A stretch of 35,969 bases of DNA from positions 72,632 to 108,600 of the forward strand of contig JAMJTW010000007.1 of the NCBI GenBank assembly GCA_024281175.1, read 5' to 3'. Position numbers and translations under genes: made by a program. Shown here one piece after another: positions 16,595 to 24,253 of the stretch. The notes under the pieces were generated by a model, which saw nothing but the letters and a program-made list of their open reading frames with translations, searched no databases and was not told the origin of the DNA. Each line of letters starts with the position of its first letter. The stretch's first letter is position 1. The stretch is from Candidatus Thiovulum imperiosus. Its GTDB lineage: Bacteria; Campylobacterota; Campylobacteria; Campylobacterales; Thiovulaceae.

Positions 16595-16900
16595 TTATCC
16601 TAAGAAAGGATTTGCATAAAGTGCGATAAGAGAGATAACAAGTGTATAGATAACTTGAGCCTCAATCATTGCTAATGCGATAAACATTGTAGTCATTAGT
16701 TTTCCACCAAGACCAGGGTTTCTAGCAGTACCTGCGATTGTAGCAGCAGCAGTGCTTCCCATACCAACAGCTCCACCAAGAGCAGCAAGTCCAAGACCAA
16801 CACCAGCAGCCAACACAGAGTAACCAGCAATTGTAGAGTCTACATCACCAGCAAAAGCTACACCCATAAAAGCGATGAAAAATAGTACAATTTTTTTCAT
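16595..16900 (-). CDS. atpE: ATP synthase F0 subunit c
   Basis: Proteolipid ring subunit that carries protons across the inner membrane. At 101 residues it is longer than the usual 75-80 because of an N-terminal signal-like segment (MKKIVLFFIAFMGVAFAG), a trait of Campylobacterota c-subunits. Two transmembrane helices flank the polar loop ARNPG (59-63). The ion-binding acid is Glu80 (ALAMIEAQ). It stands alone, apart from other atp genes, as in Helicobacter and Campylobacter. Confidence 0.96.
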   Translation of the reverse strand: MKKIVLFFIAFMGVAFAGDVDSTIAGYSVLAAGVGLGLAALGGAVGMGSTAAATIAGTARNPGLGGKLMTTMFIALAMIEAQVIYTLVISLIALYANPFLG

Positions 16901-16935
16901 ATCAAAATCCTAAAAAATAACTCTGAAGTCTGTTC

Positions 16936-16981
16936 GGATAGCGTATCCCTACTTATCACTTCAATTCGGAGTGGGATTATA
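16936..16981 (-). promoter_or_regulatory. atpE promoter and leader hairpin
   Basis: On the minus strand TATAAT (16976-16981) precedes a leader of about 70 bases. The leader holds a short hairpin GGATA-CGC-TATCC (16936-16948), which could affect the stability or translation of this highly expressed message. The evidence is sequence pattern only. Confidence 0.45.
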
Positions 16982-17013
16982 GAGATATATTCCTTATAAA
17001 ATCCTGAAAATAT

Positions 17014-18219
17014 TTAAAAACTGTTTAAAAACTTTTTAATATTTTTTGAAGCTTGTTTAATTCTATGCCTGTTTTCAATAAGAGCTATCCTTACATACTC
17101 ATCTCCATAATCTCCAAATCCAATACCTGGACTAACAGCAACTTCAGCTTCTAAAAGAAGTCTTTTACTAAATTCTAAACTTCCTAAATGTCGAACTTTT
17201 TCTGGAATTCTTGCCCAAATAAACATTGTTGCTCGAGGTTTTCCAACATCCCAACCAGCAGAAGCAAAACTTTTTATAAGAAAATCTCTTCTATCTTCAT
17301 AGTTCTTTCTAATATCTTCAACACAACTTCCATCTCCATTTAAAGCAACTGTTGCTGCAACTTGAATAGGAGTGAACATGCCATAATCTAACCAACTCTT
17401 TATCTTCTCTAAAGCTCCAACAAGTTTTCTATTTCCAACGACAAAACCGACTCTCCAACCAGCCATATTATAACTTTTACTTAATGTAAAGCTCTCAACT
17501 GCTACATCTTTTGCACCATCAACTGCTAAAATTGAAGGAGTCTTATAACCATCAAAAGTTAAATCAGCATAAGCGATATCAGAGATAATATAAAATCTCT
17601 CTTTCTTAGCAAGTTCGACAACTCTCTTGTAAAAATCTTCTGTTACTGTTACGGTAGTTGGGTTGTGTGGAAAATTCAAAATTAGATATTTAGGTTTTGG
17701 AACACTTTCTGCAATTGCTGTTTTTAAATCACTTATAAAAGTATCTTCATCTAATTTAAATTCACTATCAAACTTTATCTCCATCTTTCTTACAGCACCA
17801 CCTGCAAGAGTAAAGGCGTAAGTGTGAATAGGATAAGTTGGTTCTGGAACAATTGCCATATCACCAACATTTGTTATCGCTTCAACTAAGTGAACATAGC
17901 CCTCTTTCGAACCCATTGTAGCAACCGCTTCACCATTCGGGTCAATATCAACTCCATATTTTCTCTTATACCAATCAGCAATTGCTAAACGGAGTTTAAA
18001 TATACCTTTACTTGCTGAGTATCTAAAATTACCTTTTTTTTGAGCAGTCTCGACCAATTTATCAATTATATGTTGAGGTGTATCTCCATCTGGATTACCC
18101 ATACTAAAGTCGATAACATCTTTTCCTGCTCTTCTCTCCTCCATTTTTATCTCATTTATAACCGCAAAAATATAATTTGGCAGTCTATTTAATTTTTCAA
18201 ACTGGAAGTCATCAAACAT
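17014..18219 (-). CDS. Class I/II aminotransferase, AlaC-like
   Basis: A 401-residue PLP-dependent aminotransferase, fold type I. The N-terminus LNRLPNYIF and IDFSMGNPDGDTP match the AlaC (glutamate-pyruvate aminotransferase) and LL-diaminopimelate aminotransferase-like group. The Schiff-base lysine is Lys248 in SFTLSKSYNMAGWRVGF. FPHNPTT binds the cofactor region, and the arginine in VRIALIENRHR probably contacts the substrate carboxylate. The likely reaction is alanine synthesis from pyruvate, with aspartate as an alternative substrate. The ATG overlaps the end of a short upstream reading frame by eight bases. Confidence 0.88.
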   Translation of the reverse strand: MFDDFQFEKLNRLPNYIFAVINEIKMEERRAGKDVIDFSMGNPDGDTPQHIIDKLVETAQKKGNFRYSASKGIFKLRLAIADWYKRKYGVDIDPNGEAVATMGSKEGYVHLVEAITNVGDMAIVPEPTYPIHTYAFTLAGGAVRKMEIKFDSEFKLDEDTFISDLKTAIAESVPKPKYLILNFPHNPTTVTVTEDFYKRVVELAKKERFYIISDIAYADLTFDGYKTPSILAVDGAKDVAVESFTLSKSYNMAGWRVGFVVGNRKLVGALEKIKSWLDYGMFTPIQVAATVALNGDGSCVEDIRKNYEDRRDFLIKSFASAGWDVGKPRATMFIWARIPEKVRHLGSLEFSKRLLLEAEVAVSPGIGFGDYGDEYVRIALIENRHRIKQASKNIKKFLNSF

Positions 18220-18334
18220 CTATGTTACTTTCGATTTCAATTTGCTTAGTGCTTGACGGAATTTTATCAAAATACCTATTATTAACTGTCACCTTGACAG
18301 GAACTTCAGATTTAGAGAATGGTTCGAAAATTAA
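18212..18334 (-). other. Short open frame upstream of alaC-like gene (possible remnant)
   Basis: A 40-codon open stretch follows a TAG. It has protein-like composition (SEVPVKVTVNNRYFDKIPSS) and ends in a TGA that overlaps the aminotransferase ATG (ATGTTTGA). Its only candidate start is a GTG near the middle. It could be a tiny coupled leader gene or the tail of a decayed gene. The opposite-strand frame across it looks like a shadow. Confidence 0.25.
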
Positions 18335-18409
18335 CTACTCTCTTTTTAAAAACAAAATAAATATAAGTTACTAAATTTGAAAAGTCTAATTTGTTCAAAG
18401 ATAAAAAAA

Positions 18410-18437
18410 TATAATTGTCGAATAAATTTTTAGGAGG
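18410..18437 (+). promoter_or_regulatory. -10 box and ribosome site of superoxide reductase
   Basis: TATAAT at 18410-18415 and a strong TAGGAGG at 18431-18437, six bases before ATG 18444. This spacing decides the start in favour of ATG 18444 over an in-frame TTG at 18438. Confidence 0.55.
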
Positions 18438-18443
18438 TTGAAA

Positions 18444-18830
18444 ATGCCAAAAATTAATAAATATGTTGATATTGACCAAGTTACAAGAGAAGCGAAAAAA
18501 GATTACATCGATAGACACTCTCCATTTGTTCATGTTTCTGGAGATGCTAAAAAGGGTGAAAAGCTAGCTGTTACAGTAAAAGTTGGAAACGAGTACTCTC
18601 ATCCAGACGATTTTGACCACTATATTGCAAATGTATCTCTTTACAATGGTGAAACACTACTTGCTAGAGCTGATTTTGTTCCTGGAACTTTAGGTAATGA
18701 GAAGAGTCAAGTTGAAGTTACTTTTAATATCATTCCTACAACTTCTAAATTAGAGCTTGTTGCTCAAAGTTACTGTACAAAACATGGTGTTTGGGAGTCA
18801 GACCCAGTTTCATGCGAGGTTGCTGAATAG
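18444..18830 (+). CDS. Superoxide reductase (neelaredoxin type)
   Basis: Reduces superoxide to hydrogen peroxide at a mononuclear Fe(His)4Cys centre. All five predicted ligands are visible: His25 (RHSPF), His53 (SHPDD), His59 (FDHYI), and Cys111 with His114 (SYCTKHG). There is no N-terminal desulforedoxin domain, so it is a one-iron enzyme of 128 residues. The residues normally Glu-Lys before the first ligand (EKHxP) are Asp23-Arg24 here; the lysine is thought to help superoxide binding. It is convergent with a cytochrome c gene across a strong palindrome. Confidence 0.85.
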   Translation: MPKINKYVDIDQVTREAKKDYIDRHSPFVHVSGDAKKGEKLAVTVKVGNEYSHPDDFDHYIANVSLYNGETLLARADFVPGTLGNEKSQVEVTFNIIPTTSKLELVAQSYCTKHGVWESDPVSCEVAE

Positions 18831-18834
18831 CAAA

Positions 18835-18856
18835 TTAGGAGGAAATTTCCTCCTAA
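18835..18856. terminator. Perfect palindrome between superoxide reductase and cytochrome c genes
   Basis: A 22-base perfect palindrome (stem TTAGGAGGA / TCCTCCTAA, AATT centre) fills almost the whole 29-base gap between convergent genes. It is well placed as a bidirectional terminator. Confidence 0.75.
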
Positions 18857-18859
18857 GAA

Positions 18860-19303
18860 TTATAGACCAGAGATATACTCAGCAAGAGTCTCTACATCAG
18901 CATCACTTAAAGTAGCTACTTGTCCTTTCATAAGACCTTTCATAGCACCACCGTAAGTTCCATCTTTGTATCCATTAATAGCTGTTTTAGTTTTTTCAAT
19001 ATCCCAACCAGCGATAACTTGAGATTTTCCAAGAGCTGATTTTTCAGCATTTTGTCCATGACAAGCAACACATTTAGCAAATAGTTCTGCACCAGTTTTA
19101 GGAGCTTCAGCAGATGCAGTTTCTTCAACAGCAGGAGCAGGAGTCTCTTCAACAGCAGGAGCAGGAGTTTCAGCTTTTACTTCAGGAGCAGGAGTTTCAG
19201 CAGCAGGTTTTGGAGCAGCAGTTTCTTTATTATCTTCACCACCACAAGCTGTAAAAGAGATAGCCACAAGAGAGAGAGATGCAATCGCAAGTTTAAGTTT
19301 CAT
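18860..19303 (-). CDS. c-type cytochrome lipoprotein with Pro/Ala/Glu linker
   Basis: 147 residues. The signal ends in the lipobox FTAC (Cys20), so the protein is membrane-anchored on the periplasmic side. A low-complexity linker (residues 27-67) repeats ETPAPAVE. The C-terminal cytochrome domain has haem motif C78-V-A-C81-H82, with Met121 or Met125 as possible sixth ligand. It resembles small cytochrome c553-type electron carriers that shuttle between the bc1 complex and terminal oxidases. The linker probably gives reach from the membrane. The repeat is visible at DNA level (about 19120-19200) and may vary in length between strains. Confidence 0.88.
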   Translation of the reverse strand: MKLKLAIASLSLVAISFTACGGEDNKETAAPKPAAETPAPEVKAETPAPAVEETPAPAVEETASAEAPKTGAELFAKCVACHGQNAEKSALGKSQVIAGWDIEKTKTAINGYKDGTYGGAMKGLMKGQVATLSDADVETLAEYISGL

Positions 19304-19429
19304 AACTTAAGTCCTTATTTTTTGGAGGTATTATATTAGAAGTTCTGGAATTTTTCCTTAAAGTAAAGTTATAAGAATAGAGTAAAAACTTTTATACAAC
19401 GACTCTGGTAGAATAGGAGAAAAGTTAAA

Positions 19430-20311
19430 ATGAGACATTTTATTACAACAGATGATTTAAGTGATAGTGAAGTAGTTGAGGTCTTTTCAAGAGCAAAAGA
19501 GTTTCTTAAAAGAGAAGAGAGTGGAGATGAGTTACAAGGAAAAAGTGTAATGACACTATTTTTTGAGAATTCAACTCGAACAAAAAGCTCTTTTGAAATG
19601 GCATTAAATCGTCTTGGTGCAAAAGTGATGCATTTGGATATCTCCAAAAGTTCTACAAGCAAAGGAGAGACTCTTCTTGATACTGCTTACAATTTAAAAA
19701 GTATAGGTGCTGATGCATTTATAATTCGTCATAGTGATGCTGGAGTTCCTTTAACTCTTGCTAGAAATTTGGGAGAGAATGGTGTTGTGATAAATGCTGG
19801 AGATGGCTCTTTTGCTCACCCAACTCAAGCTATGTTAGACCTTTTTACGATTTCTCAAAACTTTTCAGATTTAAAAGGAAAGAGAGTTGCAATTGTTGGA
19901 GATATTAGAAATAGTAGAGTTGCAAATTCAAATATAAATCTTTTACAGAGATTTGGTTTAAAAGTTATATTAGTTGCTCCACCCCATTTTCTACCTCCAA
20001 CAAAATTAGAAACAGCTACCTTTTTAAAAGATATTGTTGATGAGGTGGATATTATTATGAGTCTTCGAACTCAAGTTGAGAGACATAGTAGGGAAAGTTA
20101 TGCTTCTCTTGAAGATTATGCAAAAGATTACTGTATAACTTCTGAGCTAATTGGAAAGAGAGATATAATTTTGCTTCACCCTGGTCCTGTAAACAGAAAC
20201 ATCGATATCTCTGATGAGATGATGAGTGACCCTCGAGCAAAAATCTTGAAACAAGTTGAAAATGGTGTTGTTGTTAGAATGGCAATTCTGGAAAAGTTTT
20301 TGCGAAAGTAG
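19430..20311 (+). CDS. pyrB: Aspartate carbamoyltransferase catalytic subunit
   Basis: Condenses carbamoyl phosphate with aspartate in pyrimidine synthesis. The 293-residue protein has the carbamoyl-phosphate loop FFENSTRTKSSFE (Ser48-Thr-Arg-Thr51). HPTQAMLDLFTI and the C-terminal LHPGPVNR are also present. No pyrI regulatory gene is adjacent. AGGAGA lies about ten bases upstream of ATG 19430. A hairpin follows the stop immediately. Confidence 0.96.
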   Translation: MRHFITTDDLSDSEVVEVFSRAKEFLKREESGDELQGKSVMTLFFENSTRTKSSFEMALNRLGAKVMHLDISKSSTSKGETLLDTAYNLKSIGADAFIIRHSDAGVPLTLARNLGENGVVINAGDGSFAHPTQAMLDLFTISQNFSDLKGKRVAIVGDIRNSRVANSNINLLQRFGLKVILVAPPHFLPPTKLETATFLKDIVDEVDIIMSLRTQVERHSRESYASLEDYAKDYCITSELIGKRDIILLHPGPVNRNIDISDEMMSDPRAKILKQVENGVVVRMAILEKFLRK

Positions 20312-20330
20312 AAGAGTCTCAAAGACTCTT
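20312..20330 (+). terminator. Hairpin AAGAGTCT-CAA-AGACTCTT after pyrB
   Basis: An 8-bp perfect stem begins at the first base after the pyrB stop. It belongs to the same hairpin family as after arsC, queF and the cytochrome c gene at 21802, and precedes repeat copy 2. Confidence 0.65.
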
Positions 20331-20352
20331 TGAAGTGAAGAGCAGTATTTTA

Positions 20353-20496
20353 GGGACTGGCTAAACCAGACCACAGTAGTTTAAATGTCATTTCAAACCC
20401 TTTCGGGTGAGAAATCTTCCATACTTTCAAGATTTCTCAATCGCTACGCTCATATCGAAATGACAGAAGAGACAGATGGCTATTTTAGCCATTCCC
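20353..20496. repeat. Nested inverted repeat, copy 2
   Basis: The core (20386-20465) runs from TGTCATTTC to GAAATGACA and includes AGAAATCTT / AAGATTTCT. It is very close to copy 1 but about 22 bases shorter in the centre. Outer arms GGGACTGGCTAAA (20353-20365) and TTTAGCCATTCCC (20484-20496) pair with one mismatch. They differ in sequence from the copy 1 arms yet keep their pairing. It lies between convergent pyrB and the CvpA-family gene. Confidence 0.85.
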
Positions 20497-20504
20497 GTAG
20501 TATT

Positions 20505-21206
20505 TTACTCTTCAGAAAAATTTTCTACCTCATCAGTAACACTATTTACAACATCTTCAGTAGCTTCTGAAACTTGCTCATCAACACTATTTTGAATAGC
20601 TTCTTCAACTTTCTCTTCAACTTCTGAAATAGTTTCTGAAAGTGACTCTCCTGTATCTTCTAAAACTTCACTTAACCCCTCTAAACCTGTCTCTTCTTCT
20701 GTCTTATTTACAACAGCAGAGAAATCAGCATTTACAATATAGCCACCAATCTCTTTCAGTTCTGGAATTACAACACTATCTTCTGTATATCCAACTAAAG
20801 AGTCATCAATAACTTTTACACTTAGTAAAGCGTGAATAATAATAGAAACTATTAGAGCTATTTTAGTTCCTGCAAAAAGAAAGCCTAGTGACATATTTAC
20901 AATTCCAAGTCCAGCCTTATTCATAATTAGAGACAACATATTTCCTAAAATTGTCATTCCAACCCAAAATATTATGAAAATTGCTAATGAACCTGTAACT
21001 ACAATAACTGACTCATTTTGTAAATGAAAAAGGTTCTCATTTATATATAAACCTGCTTCATGTCCTAATCTAGTTCCTATATAAATACCACCAATAATAC
21101 CTATTAGTCCAGAAATTTCTTTTATAAAGCCGTTTATAAGCCCTTTAAGACTCAACAAAATTATAAGAGCTAAAACCCCTATATCAACAGCGGTCATATT
21201 TTCCAT
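20505..21206 (-). CDS. CvpA-family membrane protein
   Basis: 233 residues with four hydrophobic helices in the first 150 (starting AVDIGVLALIILLSLKGL, then GLIGIIGGIYIGTRLG). This matches the CvpA (colicin V production) family. A highly acidic, Ser/Thr-rich tail follows (repeated EEKVEEAIQNS-like stretches), predicted helical or disordered. The start is ATG 21206 (MENMTAVD), because GGAG lies six bases upstream; a longer frame reaches back over the ferritin gene and is not credible. CvpA-family proteins are linked to envelope homeostasis, but the exact role is unknown. Confidence 0.82.
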   Translation of the reverse strand: MENMTAVDIGVLALIILLSLKGLINGFIKEISGLIGIIGGIYIGTRLGHEAGLYINENLFHLQNESVIVVTGSLAIFIIFWVGMTILGNMLSLIMNKAGLGIVNMSLGFLFAGTKIALIVSIIIHALLSVKVIDDSLVGYTEDSVVIPELKEIGGYIVNADFSAVVNKTEEETGLEGLSEVLEDTGESLSETISEVEEKVEEAIQNSVDEQVSEATEDVVNSVTDEVENFSEE

Positions 21207-21304
21207 AGACAACTCCAAATTTATTTCCGTGATTTTATCAAAACTCAAAATAGAGAATCTGAGTTCAGATTCTGATTTGGTAGAATTTGTAAAAAAGGAA
21301 AAGT

Positions 21305-21805
21305 GTGAACAAACATTTAGAGAGTGGTCTTTTAAAACAGTTGAATAGAGAATTTCATTCAGCTTATATCTATTTAGGAATGTCATCTTACTGTACAGAT
21401 AAAGATTTGAATGGATTTGCAAATTGGCTTTTTGTTCAGTATGAAGAGGAGCAAGTTCACGCAATGAAAATTTACAAATATCTGCTTCAGAGAGGTGTTA
21501 CCGTAGAGTTGGACTCTATTTCAAAACCAGTTTCAGATTTCTCATCTATTTTAGACCTTTTCAAAAAGGCTTTGGCTCATGAAGAGTTTATGACACTATC
21601 ATTCAATGAACTTAGTGATGTAGCAATGGAACATAGAGACCACGCAACTTACAATTTCCTTCAGTGGTTTGTAAATGAGCAAGTTGAGGAGGAGTCTATT
21701 TTTCAAGAAATCATCTCTAAAATTGAGAGAGTGGAGTCAAATAGTCAAGCTCTATATATGTTGGACAGAGAACTTGAAAATAGAACACTTCAGGTTCAAG
21801 CATGA
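21305..21805 (+). CDS. ftn: Bacterial non-haem ferritin
   Basis: Iron-storage protein of 166 residues forming a four-helix bundle that oxidises Fe(II). The ferroxidase residues are visible: Glu16 (NREFHSAYIYL), Glu49 and His52 (EEEQVHAM), Glu93-Glu94 and Gln126 (NEQVEEE). It matches FtnA in length and spacing. The start is GTG 21305 with an AAAAAGGAAAA ribosome site. The promoter must lie in the 98-base gap divergent from the CvpA-family gene; I see no clear Fur box. It overlaps the cytochrome c gene by four bases. Confidence 0.94.
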   Translation: MNKHLESGLLKQLNREFHSAYIYLGMSSYCTDKDLNGFANWLFVQYEEEQVHAMKIYKYLLQRGVTVELDSISKPVSDFSSILDLFKKALAHEEFMTLSFNELSDVAMEHRDHATYNFLQWFVNEQVEEESIFQEIISKIERVESNSQALYMLDRELENRTLQVQA

Positions 21806-22161
21806 GAGTAGTTCTATTTCTATTGCCACTATTTCTCTTTGCAGATGCAAAGTTTGATAGAGGTGAAAAGCTCTATTTTGGAAAGAGTTGCTTATCTTGT
21901 CATGGAGTTAGTGGAAAAGGTCTATCAGGATATCCATCTCTTGCTGGACAGTCTCGATGGGATTTGGATAGAAAGTTAAAAAACTTTAGAGCGGGAAAGA
22001 AGCAGACTCATAAATCATCTCTTATGATACCGTTTGCAAAAAACCTCACAAACAGAGAGATAAGAGATTTAGCATACTTCTTAGAAAAGATTGATGAGGT
22101 GGAAAAAGATGTTGAGTATTACTATACTGATGATGGTAATTGGGGTGATGGAGGAAGTTAG
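21802..22161 (+). CDS. Small periplasmic cytochrome c
   Basis: 119 residues with a signal peptide (MRVVLFLLPLFLFADA), haem motif C30-L-S-C33-H34 and a likely Met75 sixth ligand (SSLMIPFAKNLT). This is a class I cytochrome c of the c4/c553 type. GYPSLAGQ and the NLTNREIRDLAYFL helix are typical. It is translationally coupled to ferritin (ATGA overlap), which hints at a link between electron transfer and iron storage or release; this is inference. An acidic, Gly-rich tail ends the protein. Confidence 0.88.
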   Translation: MRVVLFLLPLFLFADAKFDRGEKLYFGKSCLSCHGVSGKGLSGYPSLAGQSRWDLDRKLKNFRAGKKQTHKSSLMIPFAKNLTNREIRDLAYFLEKIDEVEKDVEYYYTDDGNWGDGGS

Positions 22162-22174
22162 AAGTTGATATTTG

Positions 22175-22203
22175 AAGAAGAGTCTTTTTTATAGACTCTT
22201 CTT
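22175..22203. terminator. Bidirectional hairpin after cytochrome c gene
   Basis: An 11-bp perfect stem (AAGAAGAGTCT / AGACTCTTCTT) with a 7-base T-rich loop lies between convergent genes, followed by TTTCAAGTTTTT. It is the longest member of the AAGAGTCT hairpin family in the window. Confidence 0.75.
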
Positions 22204-22212
22204 TTCAAGTTT

Positions 22213-24138
22213 TTAAAATTCGTAACCCATATTTAGAAATATATTTCTTCCCATCTCATTTAGAACAAAGACATCTGAGTCACTTGAGTTTACACCTCTA
22301 CCGATATATGAGTTATTGAGAGCATAAGTTTCATCAAAGATATTGTCTACTCCAAAGTTCGCTTTTATATTTTTTGAAAATCTATAACTACCTTTAAAAT
22401 TTGTTACAAAATAGGAGTCTAGCTCTTTCTCTCCATTGTCTGAGTCGATTTCTGGTTCTCCTCCAGCAAGAAATTCTAAACTTCCGCTAAATTTACTCTT
22501 CTCATATCTCAAACTTCCCATCAACTTTAGAGGTGGAATTTCCGCTAAATCTTTATCCGTCTGTCCAGCTAGAGCTTCATCTTTTTGACCTCTTTGATAA
22601 GCAACTCCAACTTTTCCAATGAGGTTTGGAACTATCTCTCTTTTATATTTCAAATCAAAACCCCAAAGAGAGGCATCGATATTTTGAAATCCGAGTCCTT
22701 CACCTGTATTGTAGGCATAAATAAAATCTGTCAGACTTGAATAGAAGACTTTTGAACTCAAATTTCCAGAATCAAATCCAAAATCGACTTCTCGATTCTT
22801 TGTCTCTTTCAAATCTGGATTTCCAGCAATTGCCTCTTTTCCATTCACAACTTTATTCATATAAAGCTCTTTCCCATTTGGAAAACGAACACTCTGTCCA
22901 AATCCTAAAAAGAGGGAAGTATCACTTTTCAAATAGTATCTTCCAAAAATATTTGCTCCAAAACCAGAATAAGTTTCAGAACTTTTAGCATAGGAAATCT
23001 TTGCATTCTCAATATCTTTAGCCTCAATTTCTACAAAATCTGCTCTAGCTCCAAAAGAGATTTCAAAATTCTCTCTCTCAAATTTCTTCTCTCCAAAAAT
23101 AGCGAAATCTTCGGTTTCAACATCAGGTATCATGGAGTAGAGAAACTTGTCTTTACTATATAGATTTCCGTCCCAACTCTTTTTAATGTAATCTATTCCA
23201 AAACCGTGGGACTCCAATTTCGCTCCAGAAACTTTTGACTCAACTTTATGAGTTCTAGGCATCATTTCGTAGCTATTTCGAAACTCATTACTCATATCAT
23301 GAGAAACTATGGATTGGAAAAGATTTGCTGTAAAAAGTGGAGAAGTGTATTTGAGAGTGAAAAGGTCAGTTTTATCCTCCATTGCGTCCATTGAAAAGAT
23401 AGGATAGAGAACATCTTTTGCATAATCTCCAAAATATCCAAATTTCACTTTACTATCTCCAAAGTAGTAGAATAGATTTCCATACCAGTTTTGTCGAGTG
23501 TAAGCGTCTAAATCATTTTCCTTATATCTCACAGGACTATTTTCTGGCGTAATGCTTTCAACTCTTTCAGCAAAGTTTTTTCCATCTCCATCTTCATACT
23601 GCTCAGCTCTATCATAAGAGTAGCCTATATTTCCTCTCAGAACCTCATCACCACCTTCAAGTTGTAGAGAAAATCTTTCAGAGTTTGAAGAGCCGTAAGC
23701 TGAAAATTCCGAAAAGAGTCCTTTGCTCGGTTCTCTGTTTTTTACATGTATTGTTCCACCAAGACTACCAAATTGGGAAACATCAAAAACCCCCTCTTTT
23801 ATCTCAACATCATCAACTTGAGAAGATGAGATATGCATAATTGCAGGGTCCATTCGGTTTGGACAAGCACCGTAAATAATAGAGTCATCAACAACAACAG
23901 CTATATTGTCTCTTTGAAGTCCTCTTAAAATCACATCATTTCCAACTCCAGAAGTTCTTGAAAGTGTTATCTCTGGAATGTTTTGTGAAAGAACTTCACT
24001 CAAATCAGCTCTTTGAGAAATCTCCATACTCTTTTGAATTCCTATTTCACCCTCTTTTTCAGATGAAATTACCATCTCTTTTAAACTAATGCTATCCCCT
24101 AAAAGTAGTGCAGGAAGCAGTAAAATACTCTTTTTCAT
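22213..24138 (-). CDS. TonB-dependent receptor, copper type (OprC/NosA-like)
   Basis: 641-residue outer-membrane receptor: signal peptide (residues 1 to about 14), plug domain, then a 22-strand-type barrel ending in MGYEF. The plug carries YGACPNRMDP, the hallmark of the NosA/OprC copper receptor family. C92-x3-M96 and H280-D-M282 (VSHDMSNEF) reproduce the CxxxM and HxM copper-site pattern described for OprC. It probably imports copper, or senses and gathers it for copper enzymes. No TonB genes are adjacent. It may be regulated by copper, but no operator is visible. Repeat copy 3 sits directly upstream. Confidence 0.85.
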   Translation of the reverse strand: MKKSILLLPALLLGDSISLKEMVISSEKEGEIGIQKSMEISQRADLSEVLSQNIPEITLSRTSGVGNDVILRGLQRDNIAVVVDDSIIYGACPNRMDPAIMHISSSQVDDVEIKEGVFDVSQFGSLGGTIHVKNREPSKGLFSEFSAYGSSNSERFSLQLEGGDEVLRGNIGYSYDRAEQYEDGDGKNFAERVESITPENSPVRYKENDLDAYTRQNWYGNLFYYFGDSKVKFGYFGDYAKDVLYPIFSMDAMEDKTDLFTLKYTSPLFTANLFQSIVSHDMSNEFRNSYEMMPRTHKVESKVSGAKLESHGFGIDYIKKSWDGNLYSKDKFLYSMIPDVETEDFAIFGEKKFERENFEISFGARADFVEIEAKDIENAKISYAKSSETYSGFGANIFGRYYLKSDTSLFLGFGQSVRFPNGKELYMNKVVNGKEAIAGNPDLKETKNREVDFGFDSGNLSSKVFYSSLTDFIYAYNTGEGLGFQNIDASLWGFDLKYKREIVPNLIGKVGVAYQRGQKDEALAGQTDKDLAEIPPLKLMGSLRYEKSKFSGSLEFLAGGEPEIDSDNGEKELDSYFVTNFKGSYRFSKNIKANFGVDNIFDETYALNNSYIGRGVNSSDSDVFVLNEMGRNIFLNMGYEF

Positions 24139-24170
24139 ATATGTCTCCTAAAAAAATTGTGTTTCTATTT

Positions 24171-24253
24171 CGTCATTTCGAACTCTTTAGAGTGAGAAAT
24201 CTTATGAAAAGTAATAAAGATTTCTCAATCGCTTTGCTCATGTCGAAATGACA
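24171..24253. repeat. Inverted repeat core, copy 3
   Basis: Same core as copies 1 and 2: CGTCATTTCGA to TCGAAATGACA, with AGAAATCTT and AAGATTTCT inner arms and a TCTTTAGAG stem where the others have CCTTTCGGG. It lacks recognisable outer arms. It lies 33 bases upstream of the TonB receptor start and overlaps the 3' end of the small gene at 24238-24528. Confidence 0.82.

Noticed and set aside
18177-18374. 65-codon plus-strand frame over the alaC-like start
   Set aside because: It overlaps the aminotransferase start, has no ribosome site and reads as antisense of the short minus-strand frame.
20505-21464. 319-codon form of the CvpA-family gene
   Set aside because: The first 86 codons lie over the promoter and the 5' end of ferritin and do not look like protein; ATG 21206 has GGAG six bases upstream.
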